A DNA stretch of 64,000 nucleotides from CAYQJS01 sp964417895 (GTDB lineage: Bacteria; Chloroflexota; UBA6077; SHYK01). Of the stretch, positions 50,368-59,700 are shown one piece after another (within the stretch, counting starts at the first letter, position 1; every line of letters begins with the position of its first letter). Made by a program: the position numbers and the translations under genes. The stretch spans positions 56,607-120,606 of the forward strand of contig CAYQJS010000011.1 in assembly GCA_964417895.1 (NCBI GenBank), read 5' to 3'. The notes under the pieces are model-generated. The model searched no databases. It was not told where the DNA came from and saw only the letters and a list, made by a program, of their open reading frames with translations.

Positions 50368-51189
50368 ATGGCCGATGAGGTTTTGATCGAGAAGCGGAAC
50401 AGGATCGCCTACGTAACCATCAATCGACCCGAGAAACGCAACGCTGCGAACCGCGCCGTCCAGGACGCGCTGGGCGAGGCCTGGCGCGAGGTCAATGGCG
50501 ATCCAGAGATCTGGACGGTGATTCTGACCGGCGCTGGGGATGAATCCTTCTGCGCCGGCGGCGACCTCGGCGAGAACCTCGCGCGAGCGCGAGGCGAAAT
50601 GGTCGTCCAGTCTGCGCCCGGCCCCATCGGCGAGGGAGCCCAGCCCGCTGGCTACCGGGGAATCCAGGACGTCTTCAAGCCGGTCATCGCGGCGATCAAC
50701 GGCTACGCGGCGGGTGGTGGGTTCGGCCTGGCCCTCTCGTGTGACATTCGCCTCTGCTCCGAAAATGCACGGTTCGGGGCGTCCGAGGTGCGCTGGTCGC
50801 ACATGGCAGGCGGTCAGGCCTACATCTTGCCGCGCACCGTCCCCCTCGGGTGGGCCTTCTGGTTCTGTCTGACGGGGCAGTTCATCGATGCCCAGACGGC
50901 CTACAGTATCGGCATCGTCCAGGGCGTCTATCCTCGGGCGCAGCTCATGGAAGAGGCGACCAAGCTCGCCGACACCATCAACGCCAACGGCAGGATCGTG
51001 ACGCAGCAGACCAAGCAGTTCATCTACAACTCGCTGGACATGCCCCTGAGCGCCGCGCGGAAGATGGAGCGGCTGTACTACCAGCGCATTCGCCAGAGTC
51101 CCGACTATGACGAGGGCAGCGCGGCGTTCACCCAGAGGCGCAAGCCGGAGTTCACCGGGCGGCCCACGGGCGCCAACCCGAAGGGATAG
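50368..51189 (+). CDS. Enoyl-CoA hydratase/isomerase (crotonase) family protein
   Basis: 273 aa; AAGGAAGGAG precedes the ATG. YVTINRPEKRNAAN near 16, SFCAGGDLGENL near 62 (first oxyanion-hole residue) and AINGYAAGGGFGLALSCDI near 112 (second) define the fold. The Glu of FGASEVRW near 137 corresponds to Glu144 of rat crotonase. The second catalytic Glu (Glu164) would fall in AFWFCLTG and is replaced by an aromatic residue, so simple hydration is doubtful; isomerase, hydrolase or C-C lyase chemistry is possible. Confidence 0.87.
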   Translation: MADEVLIEKRNRIAYVTINRPEKRNAANRAVQDALGEAWREVNGDPEIWTVILTGAGDESFCAGGDLGENLARARGEMVVQSAPGPIGEGAQPAGYRGIQDVFKPVIAAINGYAAGGGFGLALSCDIRLCSENARFGASEVRWSHMAGGQAYILPRTVPLGWAFWFCLTGQFIDAQTAYSIGIVQGVYPRAQLMEEATKLADTINANGRIVTQQTKQFIYNSLDMPLSAARKMERLYYQRIRQSPDYDEGSAAFTQRRKPEFTGRPTGANPKG

Positions 51190-51215
51190 GATGGCAGGCG
51201 AAGCGCGTTCCCTCG

Positions 51216-51323
51216 TGTCACCCTGAGCGCAAGCGAAGGGTCTGGTGGCGAGGACATCGGGCACTGGCCCGGCTAGGCTCCGACCCCAGATGCTTCGCCT
51301 GCGGCTCAGCATGACAGCTCTGA
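51216..51323. repeat. Family C inverted repeat, copy 6
   Basis: TGTCACCCTGAGC...GCGAAGGGTCTGG at the left and CAGATGCTTCGCC...GGCTCAGCATGACA at the right. Confidence 0.75.
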
Positions 51324-51353
51324 AAAGCGGCTCGACCTAACAGGAGGAAGGCG

Positions 51354-52490
51354 ATGAAGGACGGATTTCGGGTCATCGACGCGGACCGACACATCATGGA
51401 GCCCTCCGACATGTGGGATCGCTACCTGCCGGCGGCGTACCGCGGGCGCGTGTACGTGGGCGGGCCGACGCAGGGTGTACGCCTGGTCGACGGCGCGCCG
51501 GCGTCGGATGCGAATCGAATACCTGGAGCGGCGAAGCCCGGCGACGAGACGGCCCCCATCTTCTCAGGCTCCGCGCGCTACCGCGCGACATTCGCTGAGG
51601 CCCTGGCCGCGGGCTTCAGCCCAGCCTCGAACCTGCACGACATGGACCGCGAGGGCATCGACGTCGCGGTGCTCTTTCCCACGCTCGGGCTCTACATGAC
51701 CTGGCGCGACGACATAGAGCCCGCGCTTTGCGCTGCCATGTGCCGTGCCTACAACACGTGGCTCGCCGAGTACTGCGGCGCTGACCCGAGCCGCCTCAAG
51801 GGGGTGGCGCTCATCCCGCTGCAGGACACTGAGCTGGCCATCGAGGAGCTGCAGTACGCGAGCGAGCAGCTCGGGCTGGTGGGCATCTTCTGGCGGCCGA
51901 ATCCGCTGCTGGGGCGCACCCTCGCCGACCCCGCCTACTTCCCAATCTACGAGGCCGCGTCGGACCTGGGGACGCCGGTCTGCGTCCACGAGGGGGCGCG
52001 AACGGTGATGCCGCAGGCCGGCTCCGACCGCTACAGCGAGTTCGGCCGCCACATCGCCTGCCACCCCCTCGAGCAGATGCTGGCCAGCCTCACCCTCTCC
52101 GCGGACGGCGTGCTGGCGCGCTTCCCGAAGCTGAAGGCCGCGCACCTCGAGTCGGGCGCTGGCTGGCTCCCCTACTGGCTCGAGCGCATGGACGAGCACT
52201 GGAACCGCCTCTCGGAGGGGCAGGCGCGCACGACAGAGCACGCGCCGAGCTTCTATTTCAAGCGCCAGTGCATGATCAGCTGCGAGGCTGGCGAGGAGAT
52301 GGTTGGCTGCGTCGCAGAGCACGTGGGCGACGACTACATCATCATGGCCACCGACTACCCCCATCCGGATGCCGTGGAGAAGTTCCCCGACCGCACCGTG
52401 GGCGACCTCACGGCGAATCCGCACCTCTCGGCGGAGACCAAGCGCAAGATCCTGTGGGACAACCCGGCGCGGCTCTTCGGGATCGCGTGA
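51354..52490 (+). CDS. Amidohydrolase_2 family metal-dependent hydrolase (AH-6)
   Basis: 378 aa; AGGAGGAAGGCG precedes the ATG. VIDADRHIMEPSDMWDRYLP shows DxH; VCVHEGARTVM near 212 the strand-5 His, GAGWLPYWLERMDEH near 266 the substrate loop, and MATDYPHPDA near 332 the last Asp. Stops 17 nt before the dehydrogenase start on the same strand, so crotonase, AH-6, dehydrogenase and LLM oxidoreductase look like one operon. A C-C bond hydrolase or decarboxylase is likelier than an amidase in this CoA-linked context. Confidence 0.87.
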   Translation: MKDGFRVIDADRHIMEPSDMWDRYLPAAYRGRVYVGGPTQGVRLVDGAPASDANRIPGAAKPGDETAPIFSGSARYRATFAEALAAGFSPASNLHDMDREGIDVAVLFPTLGLYMTWRDDIEPALCAAMCRAYNTWLAEYCGADPSRLKGVALIPLQDTELAIEELQYASEQLGLVGIFWRPNPLLGRTLADPAYFPIYEAASDLGTPVCVHEGARTVMPQAGSDRYSEFGRHIACHPLEQMLASLTLSADGVLARFPKLKAAHLESGAGWLPYWLERMDEHWNRLSEGQARTTEHAPSFYFKRQCMISCEAGEEMVGCVAEHVGDDYIIMATDYPHPDAVEKFPDRTVGDLTANPHLSAETKRKILWDNPARLFGIA

Positions 52491-52507
52491 AGCGGGGAGG
52501 CAAGGCG

Positions 52508-53536
52508 ATGGCAGCATTCCGCGTCGTGTACTGCGGCAGCAACGAGGTGCCGGTCGCTCTGATCCAGTCGATCCTGGACGAGATCGGAGCCGAGCTAGTC
52601 CTCGCCAACCCGACGACTGACGCCGAGGTCGCAGCGGCCGGGCGCGACGCCGATGCCATGATCCTGCACGGCTCCATACCCATCAGCCGCGCGACCCTCT
52701 ACGCCCTTCAAGGCTGCAAGGTAATCTGCCGGACCGGGGTGGGCGTGGACCGCCTCGATCTGGCTGCGGCTGCCGAGCGCGACATCGTGATCAGCAACGC
52801 CGCTGGATGCAACGCGATCGAAGTCGCCGAGCAGACGATCGGCCTGCTGATCGCGCTCCAGCGCAAGCTGTACCGCATGCACGAGTACGTGCGAGCCGGC
52901 CGCTGGGGCCGGCACTCGGCCGAGCTCCACGAGTACCGCGGCCCAGTGCATCGCATCCAGGGGCAGACGCTGGGCATCGTGGGACTGGGCCGAGTCGGCC
53001 GCCATGTGGCGACCCGTGCCCAGGGCCTCGGCATGCGCGTGCAGGCGACCGACCCCTACCTGGACCCGGCCGTGGCAGCGGCGCTGCACGTCCCGCTCGT
53101 CTCCCTCGACGAGGTCATCAGCTCCTCGGATGTCATAAGCCTGCACGCCCCTCTGGTCGGGGCGACGCGCCACCTGATCGGAGCCGACCAGTTTCAGCGG
53201 TTCAAGCCTGGGGCCTACCTTATTAACTGCGCGCGCGGTGGGCTCGTGGACACCGATGCCCTGTACGACGCGCTGCGAAGCGGCCGGCTTGCGGGCGCTG
53301 CGCTCGACGTCACCGACCCGGAGCCGCTGCCCGGCGATCATCCGATCCTGACGCTCGACAATGTGATCGTCACTGCGCACACCGGCGCGAACTCCGAAGA
53401 GTCGTACGTCGACTGCCAGGCTCACGCCGCCCGCGAGGTAGTGCGAGTCCTCCGAGGCGAGCCTCCGCAGACCCCGGTCAACGATCCCTGGCTCGTGGGC
53501 GCCGGCGCGGCCGAAACGGGCTTCGGCGGGGTGTGA
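52508..53536 (+). CDS. D-isomer-specific 2-hydroxyacid dehydrogenase
   Basis: 342 aa from ATG 52508, preceded by GGGGAGGCAAGGCG; the frame stays open far upstream, antisense-like, inside AH-6. NAD-binding LGIVGLGRVGRHVA near 158, catalytic Arg in NCARGGLVD near 240, Glu in DVTDPEPLPGDHP near 270 and His in VTAHTGANSEES near 290 are all present. It would oxidise a D-2-hydroxyacid or reduce the 2-oxo acid, or act as a phosphoglycerate dehydrogenase relative. Fits a step after hydration or C-C cleavage in the same operon. Confidence 0.9.
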   Translation: MAAFRVVYCGSNEVPVALIQSILDEIGAELVLANPTTDAEVAAAGRDADAMILHGSIPISRATLYALQGCKVICRTGVGVDRLDLAAAAERDIVISNAAGCNAIEVAEQTIGLLIALQRKLYRMHEYVRAGRWGRHSAELHEYRGPVHRIQGQTLGIVGLGRVGRHVATRAQGLGMRVQATDPYLDPAVAAALHVPLVSLDEVISSSDVISLHAPLVGATRHLIGADQFQRFKPGAYLINCARGGLVDTDALYDALRSGRLAGAALDVTDPEPLPGDHPILTLDNVIVTAHTGANSEESYVDCQAHAAREVVRVLRGEPPQTPVNDPWLVGAGAAETGFGGV

Positions 53537-53548
53537 AGGAGGGACCAG

Positions 53549-54643
53549 ATGGAATTCGGGCTGTTCTCCGAGTCCGGCTATCGGCTGGACGCGGTCACGG
53601 CGGATGCGTACGGAGAAGATATCGCCGAGATCGTCGAGGGCGATCGACTCGGCTTCCGCGAGGCCTGGATCGCTGAGACGAACCGCGTGCGCTCCAACAC
53701 GGTCACCGATGCGAACTTGCTGATCGTCAAGCTCGCCTCCCTGACCAGCCAGATCCGACTTGGCACGGGCATCCGCCAGCTTCCCCTCCACCACCCTGTC
53801 AACCTCGTGCGCGAGGCCAACGTGTGCGACCACCTCACCGGCGGACGCTACATCCTGGGCTACGGCGGCACGCACATGGCGTCCCTCGACCAGGCATTCC
53901 AGCGCGGATTGCGGTATGACCACTCGGAGACCAGGGCTGCTGCGTACGAATCGGTTGACTTGATGATGAAGTGCTGGACAGCCACCGAGCCCTTCGACTT
54001 CGAGGGCCGCTACTGGCAGGGTGAGGGAATCAACGTGCTGCCGAAGCCATTCACGAAGCCGCACCCGCCCGTGGCGGCCGCCTGCTCGGGAACGGCCGAG
54101 ACCCTGGAGATTGCGGCGCGCAATGGCTTCATCCCGCTCTTGAGCCGCGGCAACGACTCGGCCGAGGAGATCCGCGAGCGAGGAGACATCTACCTGCAGG
54201 CGGCCAACGCAAGCGGGCTTACGCCCTCGCGAAACATGTTTCGCGTCACTCGATTCATCCACGTTGGGGAGACCGACGCGCAGGCTCGCGAGGAGATCCT
54301 GGACGGGGTCACCTACGTCCTCGAGCGGCGGAAGCGTGAGAACCCAGCGGTCCTGCGGGACGTCGTCCCCCCCGGAGGCACGTTTGACGATCTGACCGTT
54401 GACTGGATGATCGAGAGCGGGCGCTACTGGGTCGGTAGTGCCGAGACCGTGTACCAGCGCATCAAGGATTTTTACGACGTCAGTGGCGGCTTCGGCGTCC
54501 TGTTGCTGTGCGCCGGGCTGCCCGTCGCGCCGCTCCCGGTGTGTATAGAGTCGATACAGCGCTTCATGGCGGAGGTTGCGCCTCGCCTGGCTGGCGTGAC
54601 CCCGGATTCACGTGATGGGGCCTCAGCCGCGTTTGGCGGATAG
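53549..54643 (+). CDS. LLM class flavin-dependent oxidoreductase (luciferase-like)
   Basis: 364 aa; GAAGGAGGGACCAG precedes the ATG, 12 nt after the dehydrogenase stop. MEFGLFSESGYRL start, GFREAWIAETNR near 33, IRLGTGIRQLPLHHPVNLV near 69 and GRYILGYGGTH near 103 are standard for the bacterial-luciferase TIM barrel that uses FMN or F420. Likely a monooxygenase. Last gene of the operon; a hairpin follows the stop at 54649. Expansions of this family are typical of SAR202-type Chloroflexota. Confidence 0.87.
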   Translation: MEFGLFSESGYRLDAVTADAYGEDIAEIVEGDRLGFREAWIAETNRVRSNTVTDANLLIVKLASLTSQIRLGTGIRQLPLHHPVNLVREANVCDHLTGGRYILGYGGTHMASLDQAFQRGLRYDHSETRAAAYESVDLMMKCWTATEPFDFEGRYWQGEGINVLPKPFTKPHPPVAAACSGTAETLEIAARNGFIPLLSRGNDSAEEIRERGDIYLQAANASGLTPSRNMFRVTRFIHVGETDAQAREEILDGVTYVLERRKRENPAVLRDVVPPGGTFDDLTVDWMIESGRYWVGSAETVYQRIKDFYDVSGGFGVLLLCAGLPVAPLPVCIESIQRFMAEVAPRLAGVTPDSRDGASAAFGG

Positions 54644-54648
54644 CCCCG

Positions 54649-54670
54649 CCTGAGCGGTTGCCGCTTCAGG
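54649..54670 (+). terminator. Hairpin after the LLM gene, candidate terminator without T-tract
   Basis: CCTGAGCGG (54649-54657) and CCGCTTCAGG (54661-54670) pair with one bulge, 6 nt after the stop. Confidence 0.4.
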
Positions 54671-54803
54671 TGCCCGACGAGCGTTAGGCGCATCTGGTCC
54701 CTGGTCCGTTGCGGAGCGACATCTCGGCATTCTGGCTCGTCTCGCGGAGCGCTCGATGCCTCTTGCGCGTCCCTACCTCACGCGGCCGCCCGTGAGCTGC
54801 GTC

Positions 54804-55163
54804 CTACGTGGCCTCGGGCGGCGATGAGGGCATTAAGGGTTCCAGTAAGCGGACTAGCTCGGGCAGATCGTCATTCGCTACGCCCCAGATCCGCTGATTC
54901 AGGATGCTGCCGTAGCCATGGGCGAGGACATTGCGTTGCGCAACGATCCTGCGTCAGGGGATTTCCGGATGCGCTGCCCGAAACTCATCGGAAACATGAC
55001 GGGCTGCCTCTCCGATGATCTCGAGACCGCGCTCGACCGCCATGCGGAGCATTTCATTGGTTTCATACGTTGCGAATGAAACTCCGGCCGAGATACGTCG
55101 GACCGATCCGGCGGCCTCCAGCATGTCCCAGAGATAGGCAGCGTCCAGCTGATCAGGCCGCAT
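54804..55163 (-). pseudogene. HepT-like (DUF86) HEPN toxin with an in-frame TGA at the conserved Trp
   Basis: The ATG at 55163 opens MRPDQLDAAYLWDML, then RGLEIIGEAARHVSDEF and AAHPEIP, followed by TGA at 54954-54956. Reading on in the same frame gives RRIVAQRNVLAHGYGSI and a further ~30 residues to a TAG at 54804. In HepT proteins PEIP is followed by Trp, so a TGG-to-TGA change explains the stop. The RNxLxH HEPN RNase motif lies after the stop, so the 69-residue product should be inactive. Overlaps the MntA-type gene by 11 nt. Confidence 0.8.
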
Positions 55164-55461
55164 AGACGAGGCGGCTGGTTCGGAGAATCTCGCCGCGCCG
55201 GAATGGGTTGCGAAGGGCGTCGCGCTCGACGAGATCCACCGGCCGCCCGATTACCTCGGCGAGCCCCTCCTGGATTTCGGCGACATCCCAGAACGAGAGC
55301 TTGGCGCTTACCTCGAACTTAACCACGACGTCCACGTCACTCTCAGGGCCGAAGTCGTCGCGAAGCACGGAACCGAAGAGCCACAGCTTCCGAATGGCGT
55401 GCTCATGGCAGAAGTCTGCTATCTGTCCTTCGTCAAGATCGATATGAACCCCGCTCAGCAT
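55153..55461 (-). CDS. MntA-like minimal nucleotidyltransferase antitoxin
   Basis: 102 aa. LWLFGSVLRDDFGPESDVDVVV near residue 27-48 carries the GS...DxD adenylyltransferase signature; the third Asp lies in RPVDLVE near 75. In MntA-HepT systems this enzyme AMPylates HepT to silence it. The gene is intact while its partner HepT has a premature stop. An open frame on the other strand through this gene is a shadow. Confidence 0.82.
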   Translation of the reverse strand: MLSGVHIDLDEGQIADFCHEHAIRKLWLFGSVLRDDFGPESDVDVVVKFEVSAKLSFWDVAEIQEGLAEVIGRPVDLVERDALRNPFRRGEILRTSRLVYAA

Positions 55462-55767
55462 CGCCCGGCTCCGATGACGTCGACTGCGCCGAAAGACGGG
55501 CAGCCATCATCTGTACTTTACTCACCGCGCGCCGTAATGGTCGACCTGGGGAACTGCCTCGCTGTAGCAGCGAGCTCGCTCTTATGCTCCGGGAAATGTG
55601 GGGCAGTGGGTGCTCGCCGCGCGTGGGCTAGTGAGTGCTGGCCGCGCGGCGGATATCGCACCTCGCCCGGCCTGGGCTTTCGCCTGAGGACAAGCCGAGT
55701 AGATCAGATTCTCAGCGTCCCTGAGCACAATGACCGACAAAATCTGCCCGGCATGCTATGATGAGGT
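55462..55767. other. 306-bp spacer between the two toxin-antitoxin loci
   Basis: Contains a loose direct repeat GTGCTCGCCGCGCG / GTGCTGGCCGCGCG near 55612 and 55634 and a candidate promoter at its right end. No convincing gene seen. Confidence 0.5.
55757..55762 (+). promoter_or_regulatory. Candidate -10 (TATGAT) immediately before the DUF2384 gene
   Basis: TATGAT ends 5 nt before the ATG at 55768, so the transcript would start at or beside the start codon: a leaderless mRNA. No clear -35 is seen and no ribosome site exists. Confidence 0.4.
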
Positions 55768-56121
55768 ATGACTGAAGCGACTCTCCTCGACTACGGGCCA
55801 ATCATCGAAGGCCTCGAGCGCGACCTCGGAGTATCGATCGACACAATGGCGGTGGCCGTCGGGGTCGATCGTCGTACCGTCGAGCGCTGGCGTGCCAATC
55901 AGAGCGTCCCCCAGGGAAGGACGCGTGAGCGTCTTAAGGCCCTGGTGGCCCTTCGGGATCAAATCGTGAGGATGTTTGGCTCGCCCGAGGCGGGCAGGGA
56001 GTGGCTGCGCACCAGCAGCAGGTATCTGGGCAGCTTCACTCCCGAGGAGGCGCTGAAGGCCGGTCGCCTCGACCGTGTTCGGGCTGACCTCGATGGGCTG
56101 GCGTCCGGCGTCTATTTGTAG
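55768..56121 (+). CDS. Xre/MbcA/ParS-type antitoxin (DUF2384)
   Basis: 117 aa. Residues ~25-55 form a helix-turn-helix (VAVGVDRRTVERWRANQSVP); residues ~60-115 are the toxin-binding DUF2384 part (MFGSPEAGREWLRTSSRYLGS, TPEEALKAGRLDRV). Such proteins pair with RES-domain NAD-degrading toxins, and a RES gene follows 11 nt downstream. Apparently intact. It should bind the toxin and repress its own promoter, which overlaps the start codon. Confidence 0.85.
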   Translation: MTEATLLDYGPIIEGLERDLGVSIDTMAVAVGVDRRTVERWRANQSVPQGRTRERLKALVALRDQIVRMFGSPEAGREWLRTSSRYLGSFTPEEALKAGRLDRVRADLDGLASGVYL

Positions 56122-56132
56122 CACCACGCTCC

Positions 56133-56709
56133 GTGACCTCCCGCGACTGGACCGCAGATAATGTGGTCGCTGCTGCCCCGCTCCACAGCTTCCAGGGCAC
56201 AGTATGGCGAGTCTATTGGCGTGAGGTCGCGCCGGTGGACGCTCTCGCTTCGCACCTCCGGCCGTTACCACCGTGGTGTTGACCTGTTCCCACCTGATCA
56301 AGCATTTGGCGCGTTGTACACCTCGCTGACGCCGGAGGTTGCGATCTGGGAGATGGTGCGGCGAAGCGCCGCCCGAACTCTGACCCACCTGGCAAATAAT
56401 GTGCTGAGCGAGCTGTTGGTCGATCTCGCGAGCGTGCTGGACCTCTCCGATCCCGCCACGGTGGGCATTGAAATCGCCGAACTGACCGGTTCAGACCCCG
56501 AGCCTTGCCGAGACATCGCGGCTGCGGCCCTGGTTCGCGGCTGCGAGGCCTTGCTCGTGCCATCCGTAGCTGTCTCCGCGGCACTCAACCTCGTCATTCT
56601 TCCCGCCAATATTGCCGAAACGGTCCCGATCCGCGTTCTTGGAAGCCGACACCTTCCAATTGAGCTTCTGGGCTCGGAACAGTTGGACGAAGGAGCGGCG
56701 GAGCGGTGA
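56133..56709 (+). pseudogene. RES-domain toxin with a frameshift near residue 40
   Basis: Frame 3 from GTG 56133 gives TSRDWTADNVVAAAPLHSF, then GTVWRVYWREVAP and DALASHL, the normal RES start, and then runs to a TGA near 56281. The rest of the domain (SGRYHRG, FGALYTSLTPEVAIWEMV) is in frame 1, entered near 56250-56265. A one-base insertion, or loss of two bases, explains it. The Arg, Tyr and Glu of the RES active site survive but on the other side of the shift. The toxin is therefore probably not made unless the frameshift is a sequencing error or is recoded. Confidence 0.75.
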
Positions 56710-56762
56710 CGTCAAAAGACCCACTGGCGACCGATCGCAAGCCCTGCCTGGCCGCGACCCGG

Positions 56763-59700
56763 TTAGGCCCGCAGCAAGCCCTTGTGGCTGAATGCGCGCT
56801 CGAGAGCAGGCTGCATCTTCATCGCCTGGAACTCGTCGATGGCGAAATCAACGTGCGCCAGAGCCTCGGCCCGTTCCGCCGCGAACTGCTCCAACAGAAG
56901 CTCGGCGAGCCCCAGGCGAATCAGGGCGATCTCCGGTCGGAAGCGAGCCTTCTCGCAGACGGCGAGGCCCTCCTGATAGGCGGCCCGCGCCGCGTCGGGC
57001 TTCCCGAGGAGCGCGTAGGCGGCGCCGAGGTGCAAGCCGACGCAGTTAACGTCTTGCGATCCCATGCCGATGGCGCCGGCGAGCCCCGCAAGGCGATGAA
57101 CGAGGATCGCAGCGGTCTCGCGGTCACCGAGCAACACCGCGGCCTCGAGCGCGACCAGGAGCGTGCCCAGCACACTGTCGGGATCGCTCAGAATTGTCGC
57201 GTACTCGCGCAGCTGGGATAGCGCCTCCGTCGCCTGTCCCAGGTGGGCCAAACACAAGATCGTCCGCACCTCGTTGATAAACCTGGAGCCTTGTCCGGCG
57301 CGACGCCAATCGGCGACAACGTCCAACGCGTCGGCGGGGCGGCCCAGCCAGATCAGCGGGCGGCAGACGTAGAGACGGGAATTTCGCCCGAAGAACGAAC
57401 TCCCTAGATCCTCGCCGCGGGTCGCCACGTCGGCGCCCATAGCGGCCGCGTCCTCCAGACGACCGTCGAGGACGGCGAGGCGCATGTCGTTGGCGGCGGC
57501 GCGCAGGACCGAGTATGGATCCCGGGTCCGGGCGGCGATCTCGCGAAGGTGTGCGGACAGCTCTTCCGCCCGCCCCCGGTCGCCACGGCCTAGGCTCGTC
57601 GCCGCGAGATACCACAAGCCGACACTGAGGAGGTTGGTCGGGACTCCGTCGAAGGGCAGGCTGGAGATCTCGTCGGCGATCGTCAGCCTCTCGTCCCACA
57701 GCTCGGGGGGGCTGTCGAGTAAGAAACCCGAGGCCAATATGAACATGGCCGAGGGGTCGGCCAACTGGCGTGCGCCTTCCAGGGCACGCAGGAAGGCGTG
57801 CCGCCTCTCGGGTCCTCGCGCCTGACTTGTGAGTGCCCAGTCCGCGTACACGCGCTCGACCGTGCCCGGCTCCGAACAGAGGTCAGCCCGCTCCACCCAG
57901 CGATTCCCTCTCGGCAGACTCAAGCCGACCGACACCCCGTAGCGCTGCAAGCCATCGAGGGCTAGCCTGCAGGCGCGCGCTGCTTTCCGCCCGTCTCCCA
58001 GCTCCTCCGCGAGGACAAACGCCTGATCGGCCACTTCGTCCGCCACCCGCAGTGGCTCGCCCGCGGGGAGGAGCGCTTCGGCGAAGGCGAGGAGCAGGTC
58101 GCAGCGGCGAGCCCTGTCGCCAGGGTCGAGCACTTCCTGGACCTGGATTGCTTGCTCGATCCGTCGCACCGCTTCGCCGTAAGCATGTACGCTCACCGCT
58201 CGACGGGCCGCCATCTCGCCGTAGCTCACCGCCTTCGCGAGATCCGCCGGGTCCGAGGAGAACGAGAAGTGCTCGGCCAGCTCGGCCGCATGTTCTTCAC
58301 GCCGCTGGGCGTAGAGGCTCTCCAGGGCCCGCGCGACCTCCTGGTGGAGGCGGATCCGCCGTGGAGCGATCATCTCCTGGTAGAGCGTCTGGCGGAACAG
58401 CGCGTGCGAGAACCGGTATCTCACCTGCGCTCCCACCCCGGCGCGCTCCTCGATCACGGCGACCCGGCTTGCCTCTTCCAGCCCAGCCAGCAGCTGGTCC
58501 TCTGCCACGTCCGCGACGCGCCGCAGCACCGCCAGGTCGAAGTCGCGGCCCACCGCCGCGGCGATGGCCAGGAGCTGATTGCACTCGGGAGAGAGCTTCG
58601 AGAGCCGGCGCCCTATGACGTCCCGCAGGCCCTCGGGGATGCCGGCGGCAGGGTCCGCCCCGTCGGTGCGGAGGAACCGCCCGGCTTCGCGCACCACGAG
58701 CCCCTCCTCCACCAGGTACCGCAGCACCTCTTGAACGAAGAGCGGGTTCCCCTCCGTCTGCCTGTGGATGGCCTCAGCGCGGCTCCAGGGCACCTCCTGG
58801 CCCCGCATAATGTTCATCATCCGATGGACCTCGTCGACGGTCAGTCCGCGCAGCGGAATCCGCCGGAACTCTCCCACGCGCCTGAGCTCGGCCAGGGCAG
58901 CCGATAGCGGATGGGCCCGGTCCACCTCGATGTCCCGGTACGTCCCGACGAGAAGCAGGCGCGCCCCCGCGAGGTTCCGCGCAACGTGGATCAGGAGGTC
59001 GAGGGTGCCGCGGTCTGCCCAGTGGAGGTCTTCGACCATAAGGAGGATGGGCTGGACGGACGCGGCGTTTCGCAGGAAGCCAGTCACCGCCTGGAGCAGA
59101 CGCCAGCGATCGTCCTCGGGGTCGCTGGTCGGTCGCAGCTCGACGGCGATCCGGTCACGGACCTCCGAGATGATCCGCGCCACTTCGGCTGCGCCGCTGC
59201 CCAAATCCTGCTTCAGGCCGTCAGGCTCCCGAGCGAGCACGTAGGTGCGGAGCGCTTCGACGAAGGGGAGATACGGCAGGGAGAGTGAGCCCTCTTCGTA
59301 GCAGTGGCCAACGAGGGCGCGGCCGCCGCGCATGGCGACGAACGTAGCGACTTGCTCGCAGAGCGCGGTCTTGCCGATTCCCGGCTCGCCCACCACCATC
59401 GTTAGCGAGCCCTGGCCGGAAACCGCCCGACTGAAGGACGCCTCTAGCTCTTGCAGCTCCCGCTCCCGACCCACAAACGTCCGTCGATAGATGGGATCGG
59501 GGCCGAGCTCCGGGTAGCCCTGGACACGCTCACCTCCATCTGCGAGCGAGATGGGTTCTGACTGAATGCTGGCGAGGATCTGCCGTACCTCGGCAGCCGA
59601 CTGTGGCCGCTTCGCCGGGTCCTTCTCCAGCAAACGGAGGATCAGCGCCTCCAGACCGGGCGGTAGATCGGGCACGTGCCAGCTGGGCGCGACCGGCGGC

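Noticed and set aside
55399..55761. 120-aa plus-strand open frame between the two toxin-antitoxin loci
   Set aside because: Overlaps the start of the MntA-type gene on the other strand, lacks a ribosome site and resembles no family.
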